A stretch of 56,722 nucleotides of DNA, taken from Punctularia strigosozonata HHB-11173 SS5 (lineage: Eukaryota > Basidiomycota > Agaricomycetes > Corticiales > Punctulariaceae). Location: NCBI RefSeq assembly GCF_000264995.1, contig NW_006767435.1:661011-717732 (forward strand), in the 5' to 3' direction. The notes below the pieces were generated by a model, which worked only from the letters and a program-made list of their open reading frames with translations, did no database searches and had not been told where the DNA came from. Each line of letters begins with the position of its first letter. Position 1 is the stretch's first letter. Both the position numbers and the translations under genes were made by a program. Positions 11,301 to 20,834 of the stretch are shown piece after piece.

Positions 11301-11831
11301 CTTCACCAGCAACCCTGGACCGGCTCACTGGAAGGCCGTTAAGCACCTCTTCCGCTACCTGCGGGGCACCATTGACCTGCGCATCCGGTACGCTCCTGAC
11401 GACTCCGGCGAGCTCTTCAGCTCGTTCTGTGATGCTGACCACGGCGGCAACCCGGACAACGGTCGCTCTACCTCTGGCTACATCCTCAAGGTTGGCACGG
11501 GCGCCGTGAGCTGGAGCTCGAAGCTTCAGACCGTCGTGGCTCTCTCCACCACTGGCTCCGCAACCTCCTCACTGAGCTCGGCTTCAACGTCAGCTCTTCC
11601 TCTATGCTCCGGATCGACAACCAGTCCGCTCTCTCTGTGGCGAAGAACCCAGAACATCACGGGCGCATGAAGCACCTCGACCTGGCCTTCTACTGGCTTA
11701 GGGACGCCGTTGAGGCGAAGAAGATCTCTGTCAGCTACATCCCCACGGCGGAGATGCCCGCCGACTTGCTCACCAAGTCTCTGGATCGCTCGAAGGTGGA
11801 GGTTTGCAGGAGTTTGATGGGATTGGATTGA
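8334..11831 (+). pseudogene. Ty1/Copia Pol (Copia-1), 5'-truncated with a frameshift and RNase H deletion
   Basis: Order: remnant of the protease-proximal region (WTRVLHVPELRSNLLSVLYL), GAG-pre-integrase domain (LELWHRRFGH, then CEPC in a shifted frame near 8870), and an integrase core with D (HMDVHGP), D (ALRDDKGGEF) and E (HQNGVAERANR). A Pro-rich linker (about 9710-10090) follows, then reverse transcriptase with SRWVFKVKRKADGS, LVAKGFSQRPGVDFDETFAP and the VFVDDL active site, then RNase H. Near 11551 the frame jumps from ALSTT to WLRNLLTELGF, removing the usual EAEY segment with its catalytic Glu. The C-terminus continues in another frame to a stop at 11829-11831. The main frame is open from 8917 to 11670. 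Gag and the protease active site are gone because the chromovirus LTR abuts at 8333. No functional product is expected. Confidence 0.88.
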
Positions 11832-11843
11832 GAGTTGCCTCGT

Positions 11844-11853
11844 CAGGGGGGAG
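11844..11853 (+). promoter_or_regulatory. Polypurine tract of Copia-1
   Basis: CAGGGGGGAG lies 12 bp after the Pol stop and directly before the TGTTGTC start of the 3' LTR, as expected for the plus-strand primer. Confidence 0.75.
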
Positions 11854-12099
11854 TGTTGTCTGTGGTGACTTGCCATCTCTCTGGCGCTTATTTCGCGTGG
11901 CTGTGGCCGATTTAGCTTGTAGGCTGTGCTGACAGTTTTACTGGAGAGCCACAGACGAGTTGGGCACTTCATTCTGCTCACTGTCTGTGCTCTCCAGGTA
12001 GGATAGCCCTCTCCATGTATTTACTTCATTCTGCTCACTGTCTGTGCTCTCCAGCTCGTTCACGAGTGTTGTCCAGCTGCTAGACGCCCTTAAACAACA
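11854..12099 (+). repeat. 3' LTR of Copia-1, 246 bp
   Basis: Bounded by TGTTGT and ACAACA, perfect terminal inverted repeats, and preceded by the polypurine tract. It contains a 32-bp direct duplication (11966-11997 and 12023-12054, 57-bp period, ending TCTGTGCTCTCCAG). A near-inverted copy of its end lies at 11941-11956. Antisense Copia-2 coding sequence begins at 12100, showing that Copia-1 jumped into Copia-2. The downstream target duplicate would be CCCAC (12100-12104); its partner is lost with the 5' end. Confidence 0.75.
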
Positions 12100-14405
12100 C
12101 CCACCGGACCAGGCAAGGCTTGGACGGCAGGTTTCTGCTCGTCTTGGGGGTGTTCCGGGGGCGGTGGAACCACTCCCACCTGATCCGGCAACTCTGAAGG
12201 CAACGACTCGAGCAAGAAGTTCTTGGAAACGTCCCATGCGGCCGACTTCAAACCCGGAAAACTGCGTTCATCGAAGACGGCAGCATTGGAGATCACGACT
12301 TTCTTCGTCTCCGGGTTGTAGAAGAGCCATCCCTTGTACTCCGAGGGATAACCGATGAACACACACTTCTGGGTATGGGATTGAAGGCCACGGCGTTGGT
12401 CCTTCTGTACGTGCACGTAGGCAGCACATCCAAAAGCCCTCAGGTGGTCCACATCCGGTTTCTCCCCAAAGAAGGCGATGTAGGGTGTCAGAGACACAGG
12501 CAGAGCAGAGGTAGGCGCTCTGTTGCGCGCATAGACGTAGGTTTGAACGGCATAACCCCAAAACGACGGGGGCAAGTTTGACTCAACAAGCAAAGAGGTT
12601 GCACCGTTGGCCAGGGACTGGTTAGCTCGTTCCGCAACACCGTTCTGATGAGGCTCGTTGCGAACGGTGTGCTGCCTCTCGATGCCTCGTTCTATACACC
12701 ATTGCTCCTGCTCCTTGGACATCCACTCGCCGCCTTTATCATCCCTGAGTGCCTTGACACGCGTCCCCAGCTTGTTTTCCGCCCATTGGACGAAGCGTTG
12801 CAAAGCTGGGAAGGCCTCGGCCTTGCTGCGAAGCAGGAACAGGCCGTAGATGCGCGTGCAGTCGTCTACAATCAGGTGCCAGTACCGGTAGCCTTCTGGA
12901 GTCCTGACCGGCACAGGACCGTGCAAGTCCATGTGCAGCAGTTCCAGAGGCTTGGAGGCGCGGTGCTGGGCAATCCTGGGCGCGTCGGGACGCCGCTGCT
13001 TGCCTGCAATGCAAGGCTCGCAAATGGGATCAGGGGGAGCGGAGGAAGCAATGACAACGCCCTTGGCGAGTCCCTGGTCGATCAGCTGCTGAGCCAACTG
13101 CAAAGGTGGGACTGTCCTGCCGTCGAGGTAAGCGGCATTGTTGGAGTTGCGCGGCGTGGTGAACAGCAGAGCTCCTGATCGGCGGAAGAAAATCACGTCG
13201 CGCTCGATCGAGACAGAGAAACCACGTTCGCGAGTTAAATACAGCACAGAGAGGAGACTAGACCCGAGGTCAGGAACATGCAGGACACGCTCAAATTCGA
13301 GCAACCGCCCAGGCTTCCCTCCTATCTGCGGCATGAAGCGCACAGAGCCCACACCGGCCGAGTAGATCACTTTGGAGTCTGCAAGGCGAATGGGTATCTT
13401 GTGGGGCTTGTAGGAAGAGAACCAGTCACGGTGAGGCGTCATATGACAAGTGGTGCCTGTGTCTGCGTTCCAATCAGCGCTGGGATCGCGTGAAGGGCCG
13501 TTCAAGGCAGGAGAACTCACGTCAAGGGCGTGCTCCACGGCATAAGCCATAGAGACGGCCTGAGTGGAGTTGGGGACTGCAGCAGCCTCCTGGGCTTGCT
13601 GTGAGCCTCCTTTCTTGTTGTTGCGGCGGTTCTGGCGCCTTTCGGCAGCCTTCTGACGAGCAGCAGAGCGCGCATCGTGCTTGGCAAAGCAGTGCTCCTC
13701 GTCGTGACCCTTCATCTCGCAGAAATCGCACAGGAGGTCCGCCTTGCTAGCCGTAGGCGCTGCAACACGCATGGCAAGGGTTTCTGCAGAGGCAGAACCA
13801 TCCTGGCGGCCGTTCCGCGTCTGATGCTCCCGCACGAAGGCTTGAACGATCTCAGACTTGGTGGCATCCCGCTGAATGAGACCTGAGGTGAAGGAGTCAT
13901 ACTCCTGGGGCAGGGATCGAAGCATGGACATGGCAGCTAGATCTGCGAGCAGCTGCTCGAGCGTGTAGCTGTCCGGGCACAAGTCCTTGAAGGTCTGAAC
14001 GAGGGTGTCCACCCTCGAGGCCAGGGAAGGCAAGGACTCGTCAGGCTGCTTTCTGACGGCGAAAACAGCGTCCAGAGCGTTGTAACGCGCCCCGGACACC
14101 TTCTGGAGGTGGACTGATTGGAGCTTGGCCCAGATCAGAGGTGCATCCAGCTCGATCCCGGTAAAATGAACATGCTGCGACGCATCAACAGCAAGGAACA
14201 TGGCCCCAGCGGCCTGAGCCGACTTCTCGAGGTAGGTGATGTGCTCCGGGTCTCCTGCACTCGGCTCCTTGATGGTTCCGATGACTATGAACCAGAGCTT
14301 GTTCTCAGCCAAGTAGGCCCGCATCTCCTTCGCCCATTGGGCGTAGTTGACGTCGTTCAGGGGCGTAACCCGACGAGAGGAGGTGAGCTCTTTAGACGAG
14401 GACAT
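12100..14405 (-). pseudogene. Ty1/Copia Gag-Pol N-terminal part (Copia-2), truncated before RT
   Basis: An open frame of 771 codons from ATG 14405; the last few residues before the stop come from the Copia-1 LTR. Domains in order: Gag of the UBN2/DUF4219 type (residues about 10-200), a CCHC zinc knuckle (CDFCEMKGHDEEHC, about 225-240), an aspartic protease with WNADTGTTCHM (about 310-325), a pre-integrase region, and an integrase core with D (LHMDLHGPVP), D (ALRDDKGGEW) and E (HQNGVAERANQ). The His pair of the pre-integrase HHCC finger (WHxxxGH) is missing while CEPC remains, suggesting an in-frame deletion. Reverse transcriptase and RNase H are absent because Copia-1 inserted at 12100. The retained frame is intact, so loss by insertion was probably recent relative to point decay. 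Confidence 0.85.
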
Positions 14406-15023
14406 GGTGTCCTGATGCTGGAGTGAGGTGGAGATAGATGATGATGATGATGATGATGATGCAAGGAGGGCGAGGTGAGCCGAGTTGTGGAGGTGTAGGA
14501 GGGTGTGCGGTGCGTGTAGGACGTCCCAGGCGCTAAGAAGAGTATGTCTAAGCTATCTAACTATGTAGAAAAGCGAAAGGAGCCCGTAGATCACGCAAAT
14601 CACGCAAAACTAGTTACTTATAGATGGGGAGAGCCACACACAGACACGAACTTGACCCCTGCCACACACACAAAGGAATGGATACCCGGTGTGGCTTATT
14701 CCAGGGCTGAAAGGCGGCGAAGCCAATCAAGGTAGACGGGGATAGACCCACTCCAAGTTCTGCCCACCCAAGTGTTTATGTGTAGCTGTGGAAGCCCATG
14801 TGTCTACAAGCGCTCGCAGGAGGTCAAGGGACTGTTAAAGCCTGTGGCAGCACGGGAAACGCGCAGGAGAGGACGGAGGAGGCGCAGGGAGCGCAGGGAG
14901 ACGCTGGGGAACGTAGACCACCGGACAGATGTGCAGGGAGTGCCTGGGGAAGGCAGGAGGCTTGCAACAGCGGCAGAGGCGTGTGTGCAGCAGCAGTAGC
15001 GTCGAAACAAGCGGTCAGAGTGC
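14406..15023 (-). other. Leader region of Copia-2
   Basis: About 620 bp between the Gag start and the primer-binding site, read on the minus strand. It contains a (GAT)n microsatellite at 14437-14461 and no conserved ORF. Its position fits an untranslated leader. Confidence 0.5.
14437..14461. repeat. (GAT)n microsatellite
   Basis: About eight consecutive GAT units lie just upstream (minus sense) of the Copia-2 start codon. Confidence 0.9.
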
Positions 15024-15036
15024 AGGGCTCATAACC
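15024..15036 (-). promoter_or_regulatory. Primer-binding site of Copia-2, initiator tRNA half type
   Basis: The plus strand reads AGGGCTCATAACC, which matches the anticodon stem-loop of eukaryotic initiator tRNA-Met. On the minus strand (GGTTATGAGCCCT) it would pair with it. The identical 13-mer lies next to the Copia-3 LTR at 47587-47599. Priming by an internally cleaved tRNA half is established for copia-type elements; its use here is inferred. Confidence 0.6.
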
Positions 15037-15070
15037 TAACAGCGTATGAGGCTATCTGACGCGCTGTAGC

Positions 15071-15169
15071 GACCTGGGAGCAAGGGAATGGAGCTGTGAG
15101 TCGAAGTCTATTGAGATACAACTAGGGACAGACCTGGGAGCAAGGGAATGGAGCTGTGAGTCGAAGTCT
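15071..15169. repeat. 39-bp direct repeat, 60-bp period
   Basis: GACCTGGGAGCAAGGGAATG and the next 19 bases occur identically at 15071-15109 and 15131-15169. It lies just beyond the Copia-2 primer-binding site, so it is probably an internal duplication of the Copia-2 5' LTR, whose outer boundary I could not define. Confidence 0.7.
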
Positions 15170-16321
15170 GAGGACTCTGGGCTCCATCCCTGCTCCCTAA
15201 ATACATCTAGCTATGATGGAAGCTATGGTAACAGGTAACAAAGGGAGATATCGAAGCTATGGAGATAGGGATCAAGCATGTGGAGATGGACAGTTGGAAT
15301 CAGTGATCTAAGCAACCAACTGACTGTTGGACCGGTTGCATCAGTTGTGTAGTCAACCAACTGATGCCAACTGATACCAACTGATGTGAACAGATGGGAG
15401 ACATGTAGCCAGGAGACCAGCATCAAAGGATGATCAGAGCAGCCAGAAAAGCGGTGACCAAGGGGAATGATGGATGGTAACCACCTAGACTGATCCATCA
15501 CCATCCTCAACATGCTATAGTAGTAAGTACTCTATAGTATATATAGTCTCCTTTTGCACCGGTCACATAGTTTGGCATGAAGCCTCTGATATACTCAGTG
15601 ATCTGAACGCGTCAAAGTCGCGGTGGTGGTCCAACATACCGGTCCGTCCAATCGAGGCAGCAATATAATGCTGAGTTGGGGGGCCCCTATGCAGCCGTGC
15701 GGAGTATCTACTCTCTGCTGCAAGTTTGCCCATCTATCCACCCATTTGCTGTCCAGTTCATCCATTGCATTTTTGGAGTTCTTGCTCATTACTACTACAA
15801 AGACAGTACTTATACCTACTGGGTCGCAGCTATGTTACTTCTGAAACAAACTATATATGACAGTTGATATACAGCCCGTTAGTTCTAATGAATGATCTAT
15901 TTGATAAGCAAGGTGGGTGATAGTCGATATACGAGAGAATGAAACGAGGTACTTGCAATCTATCTACTTTGAGTAGTGCAAAACACAAACACAAAACTAA
16001 GACAATATACGAGCACGATGACGATGACGATACACGAAGGACCAGCGATATATGAGATGCTGGCGATATACGAGATTCCTGATGATATATGAGGTACTTG
16101 ATGATATACGAGTGTGGAGTGAGCAATATACAAATAGCCAATGAGACACACGGATCTGAAACGACACTAGTCCAAAATCAGAAATATATTTATACAAGAG
16201 GAAATCTTATCATGTGGGTATCACAACCCACAATATTCTTGTGAGGAGGGATGTGTCCAATATCTGGGTACCTAGTTAAAGGGTGGCGCAGGACTCTTTT
16301 TTCAAAATCTCAAGGACATTA
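15170..16321. other. Decayed repeats, no intact gene
   Basis: A minus-strand frame near 15700-15789 encodes NAMDELDSKWVDRW, closely similar to the coiled-coil ORF at about 18310. About 15925-16135 is a degenerate tandem array of GATATACGAG-type units spaced roughly 20-30 bp. Nothing else could be assigned. Confidence 0.5.
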
Positions 16322-17163
16322 TCATCCTTCCCCTCGATGTAGACGGCTATTAAAGTGTGGGTGACCTGTGAACAGAGACGAGCGTGTTATATTGACAGGG
16401 ATATTTTTAGGGCGGAGGTGTTGATCATTAAGAGGGAGGAGAGGAAGGGAATATAGTTGGAGATGAAGAGTGACGTTCGTGGCGACTACTAAGTTTTTGA
16501 TGGTGACAAGACAGCCGAGAGGAAGTGATCCATATTTTTTCTTGATAGGAGGAAGCTGAGGTCCACGCTTATTGTTGCTGTACTTGGCGATGACAACGAG
16601 GTCCCCTACTCCTGAATTGATGGGCATATAACTTCTCGAAGCAGCAATACAATAGTATACATTGGCCATTTGTCCAAAGATATTATCATGCGAGCGGTAT
16701 TTCTTGTGAAGGCGGGTGACATATATGATATAGTTGCCAATCTTCTCGTAAGAGATACAGGCACTAGCAGCCATTATTTCGGTCCCAAACATGAGGCGTA
16801 GACATATTACGTTGCCAGGCTGCAGGATGTTGGTATCAAAGGAGGGGACCTTCGAGTAAGAAAAAGATATGTGGACCATGTAGCCACAGATTGAGTGAGT
16901 GCTACAAACTGCAAGCATAGAGGAGGTGTGTGGTAGAAGAGGTTGGCTGCCTCAATAGACTGGTATGAAGAGGCTCTGGGTGGGTGCATCTGGTATTCTG
17001 GTACGAATTTGACGGTAGTACCATCAAATTTGTACCACGTGTGATGAAGCAGGGCAGAGAACAGTGGTGACCTTGAGGGAATCAACAAGTGGATATCTGG
17101 GTCATGGTAGAATGCCAAGTTCCCACATAAATGAGTAACACTCCCCATTTTCCTTCTTATCAC
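16322..17163 (-). pseudogene. Possible C-terminal part of a CACTA (Tnp2) transposase ORF
   Basis: Two overlapping minus-strand frames carry a patch HDPDIHLLIPSRSPLF, then a stretch with ILQPGNVICLRLMFG and SCISYEK-like hydrophobic blocks. This order recalls the region downstream of the catalytic domain in fungal CACTA proteins, and a Tnp2 catalytic fragment lies on the same strand at 20.8-22.0 kb. The match is from memory of family style, not from an alignment, so the call is weak. The frames are disrupted. Confidence 0.25.
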
Positions 17164-18180
17164 CTCAGGCTGGCTGTCTGATCATGGCAAACGACGGTAC
17201 ATCATCCATGGCTTCTACATGATGTTGATATGTGACCATTCAATTCTGCAGCAAACCCCGAGGGAAAGGAGCGCATAAGAAAGTGTAATAGAAAGCCCAC
17301 AAAACCTTCACCGCCTGTCAGTGTGTATCACACCTGTTCATGTATTACATTATACTGAACCTCATGCAGAGGTACCAAAGGCGACAAGAAAATGTCACGG
17401 AAAGTGGTCTGTCAAAGGGCAGGTAAAGAACCGGATATTTGTCTCCACTGGGGCACTATGGCATTTGCAACTTCGGCATGAAAAATACAAAACTTGTCAG
17501 TCTCATTGTCTTTCTATACATATGGGTTCTCTAACCAATCTCCTCAGAGTATATTCAGCTTTCCAAATACCCTATGACATACTTCATGGGGCACAGGAGC
17601 AACACAGAGGCCGTCAAGACCTTTCAGTGCCTTTGGCAAAACCAGCTCCCCTTACCACTCCTACACGTTCCACTTCACGTGTGCATCATTTTCATGGCAC
17701 ACTTGAGCCATATCCGTCCTCCACCTCATCCTGCACTGGTCCTCAAACGTGTTTTTGGCCTTGAGCACTGTTGCGAGCTGGCCAGACTTGCACAGATCGT
17801 CATGGGTCTTGATCCAGTACGGCATGCAAAACCCGAGGTCCGATGTTGTTGAAGCATTGCATCTGGGAATCTGGGTACATACTTCCCCAGTGCCTATGAT
17901 CAGCAGGGATACACACCTATAAACAGAGGTTCAAAGGGGATGTGACTTATCAGGGAGTGAAAAGTGTTCGCTGACGACCAACGGCTTTCATAAGGTATTT
18001 CCTGCAATGGTGTCGGTCAGCTACTTTATTATTGTCACAATGACATACAGCTGGCATACCTTTTGTGTCAGCGATGCCCAACAAGATCATTGCTGTCTCA
18101 ACAGCATTGGTCAAGAGGGTGGCCAAGTTGGTAGCTGAATTGAGATAGCGATGTTGATCAGTCAAAAGGCTGCTAGAGCA
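17164..18180. other. No recognisable feature
   Basis: There are frames of up to 147 codons (17321-17764, +), but composition and content suggest nothing known. On the minus strand a disrupted frame around 17560-17860 contains KAKNTFEDQCRMRW and might extend the transposase relics on either side. No function is assigned. Confidence 0.35.
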
Positions 18181-18865
18181 AACAAGACTACACCGGAACT
18201 ACTCCGCTGCCTATGTGCAGCAGAGGATCAAGCCTATTCTGTGCGGACAGAGCGAGACAAGTTCATGAGTGAACCTCCAGAGAATGCAGGAGGAAAAAAT
18301 TCACCTCGAAAATGCAATGGATGAAATGGACAGCAAATGGGTAGATAGGCATGTGAGGGAGTTAGAACTGCAGAGGAATGTTCCAAACTTGCAGCAGACA
18401 GTAGAGGGCTTGCAAGAGCAGCTACAGCTGCAGCAGAAGATTGAGGACTTGCAACAAACTGTTAAAGGCTGTCAGGGACGGAACTGCGAGACAAATCTAT
18501 CATCAATAAGACAAAGGGAACAGGGAAGAAGATCTAAAGTACATGTAGAACACAAAGGGAATCAGTGCCAAGGAAACTGAGCACAAGGAAGAAGAATATG
18601 GTGTGAGAATGAGCAAGGATGAACAAAGGAAACATGGGAGAGTCAAAGATACGAAAAGTCCGCCGGAGATCCGTTGGAGGACCACGGGAAAATGAGCGGC
18701 AAAGAGCGGAGGAGATGTCAGAGGACAGTTGGGGATGATAGGTAATGGTCAGCGATGATTGACCCGTGACAAAGGCTCACAACAGGCCATGGCAGACTTG
18801 CAGCAGCAAGTTGCACTGCTGCAGGAGGAACAGGGGTCTGATGACCAGGATCAGAAGGGTGAATG
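18181..18865 (+). pseudogene. Coiled-coil ORF interrupted by a solo LTR
   Basis: Before the LTR the frame from 18269 encodes a Gln/Glu/Leu-rich helix (HLENAMDEMDSKWVDR, then repeated NLQQTVEGLQEQL-type heptads). After the LTR, removing it with one AAGGC duplicate brings the frame straight into SQQAMADLQQQVALLQEEQ and an acidic end with a stop near 18865. Upstream, EDQAYSVRTERDKF lies in a different frame, implying another single-base shift near 18262. The protein is a predicted coiled coil, possibly a retroelement gag-like protein. A paralogous fragment lies in opposite orientation near 15700-15789. Family not identified. Confidence 0.5.
18470..18771 (-). repeat. Solo LTR, 302 bp, with perfect 5-bp target duplication
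   Basis: Plus-strand ends are TGTCAGGGACG and GACCCGTGACA, flanked by AAGGC on both sides (18465-18469 and 18772-18776). It is the same family as the 667-bp LTR at 37629-38295 but lacks about 365 bp after the first 20 or so bases. It interrupts the coiled-coil ORF. Orientation is set by analogy with that copy. Confidence 0.85.
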
Positions 18866-20343
18866 AGCACGCAACAGTGAGTTTGGATCAATTAGTTTCC
18901 CTCTGCTATTCTGACTTTACATGGGGGTATAACATGCATGAGCCAGTTCAGAGAAAGGAGGCAGAAGTTGTCCTCAGTTGGCAACATCGAGGCAGTTGGT
19001 TTGTGCATCAGGTCTAGTTCGATGGCCAGATTGACCCTGCATGGCAGAGCTTGGTGCAGGTAGTCCATACAGCTGCATGAGGGTTTTGGCCAGAGACACC
19101 ATCCATGCCAATGGATGGTGGGATGGGTGCAACAACCCTTGTCGCAGACTCCCCTGAACTGTTGCAGGCACCTTTTGGCTGCTTCCTCAGATGGATGTCC
19201 GGTACTGGCTAGCCTACTGAGTGCCCTCGCAAGCTCGTTGGGGTGAACGAAGCATGCCCATCGACACGTCAGCAACAGAATTCACCCGCGGTCGGGCCAG
19301 GCTCGTGGTGGGGACAGAGAGAGGGGAGCGGGGGCGATGTACAAGCAAGCCCGATGATAACATAATCATCTCACACCATGGGTGCAAGTTTGTGGGCACT
19401 GTCTCATGCACGGGTGCTGCCCTCCTCGTGTGGCTGCACTGCTGCCCACTCCTTGCGTGGCTGCTGGTCCTTGCCGGCACTTTTCGCGGCCCTGAGTCCA
19501 GAGCCTTGCCTGCTGCAAAAGTCTGAAGGTGCTGTTTAGCATGAGGGCCAGGTGCTCAGCGGCCCGCTCATTGCCCACTCAGTGTTTGTTACCCATTTCC
19601 CTCGGAAATAGATAAACTATTCCTTTCTCTATTTCCTGGGAAATTTACTATCAATTTCCTCCAGAAATAGCAAAATAGATAGAAAATAGTTTCCTTTGCT
19701 GAATCCTAAGGATATGGGCAGTAAATATATCCCCAAAAACAGCTAAGTATATAGAAAATATATTTCTTAAACTGTTTACTTAGCTATATCTGCCCAAAAT
19801 ATTACAAAAAATTCCCTGTGATGGAAGGAATGTTCTTGGGCCCTTTTTAGGACTTGGATGGATTATATTCCAAGATCTTCTGCTTGACAATGTATAGATA
19901 ACAAATAGTTTACTTCACTGCCTTTCCATCCGTGCCCCTTGAGATAAGGGCAAAGGCCATAGGGGGGAATATTCCTCCTGTTTGCAATCAGCACGACTCC
20001 TTGTGGAGAGCTTCTGAAGATCTTACCAGATTGGATAGTGTCCAATGTGCAAAGGCAATAATGAGGAGCGACCAGGTAGCAGGCATGGAAGTCGTAGATG
20101 TGTACCGACTAAAGATCAAGGGCTCCTTTTGCACCTGTATCTTATCCGTGATGTGGCGGAAGCTTCTGTTCAAATCACCGCCGGGCTTGAAGGGCTCCAA
20201 AATTTGGGATCCATACTGTCCATGTATAAGCAGTTTGCTCAGAATGCATACCAATCAAACGTAACTTTACCAGGGCATTTTTGGGGCGATAAAAGACCAG
20301 GTTGTCTGTGGCTTGGAGTCATGCATCCAAGGGATAATCTGAA
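18866..20343. other. No intact gene; unassigned repeat-like sequence
   Basis: Frames of about 100-127 codons occur on both strands (for example 18892-19275, -), but none shows a family motif. 19600-19850 is AT-rich with several AAATAG words. Nothing could be supported. Confidence 0.4.
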
Positions 20344-20575
20344 GGGAGGGTGTCCAACAATGCAAATGGATTTGTGCTGAGTGAGATACAGGACTGATAG
20401 GAGGTTAGAGCGGAGCTCTGGGACATGTAGCACCCTGGTCCACTCCACTAAACGTGATTCCTGACCCTCCACCACTGGCTGAAAGAGAACAGAGCCAATG
20501 CTGACGGCATAGACAGGTTTGGAGTCGGCGAGGCAGATGGGGAGGTTGCAGGGTGTGTAGGAGACAAATCAGTGC
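20344..20575 (-). pseudogene. Copia Pol fragment, same family as Copia-1
   Basis: The minus strand encodes NLPICLADSKPVYAV, then VVEGQESRLVEWTRVLHVP and NLLSVLYLTQHKSI. This is nearly identical to the Copia-1 segment at about 8440-8630. It represents only the protease-proximal part, with no active-site motif, and is a short relic. Confidence 0.85.
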
Positions 20576-20834
20576 CCACCTCCCCCTTATTCTCTACTTA
20601 TATTACACTTTGTACTTCACCCTCATGCACCTGAACCAGCAAACCTCACAAAGAGCTTGTGCCACCATACCTACCAGACCAGATCTAGAACTCCTCAATT
20701 TACCCACCATTTCCACGTCACTAGCTCATGTTCTGGACTCAGACTACTGTACATGTACCTAGTGTACCCAGTATACCCAGGTGCTCTCCAATGTTGTGTA
20801 ACAGGCTAGCAGAGTTCATCATCATCATCATTAC

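Noticed and set aside
15925-16135. CRISPR-like or regularly spaced array
   Set aside because: The GATATACGAG units are degenerate, irregularly spaced and lie in a eukaryotic repeat region. A simple tandem repeat explains them.
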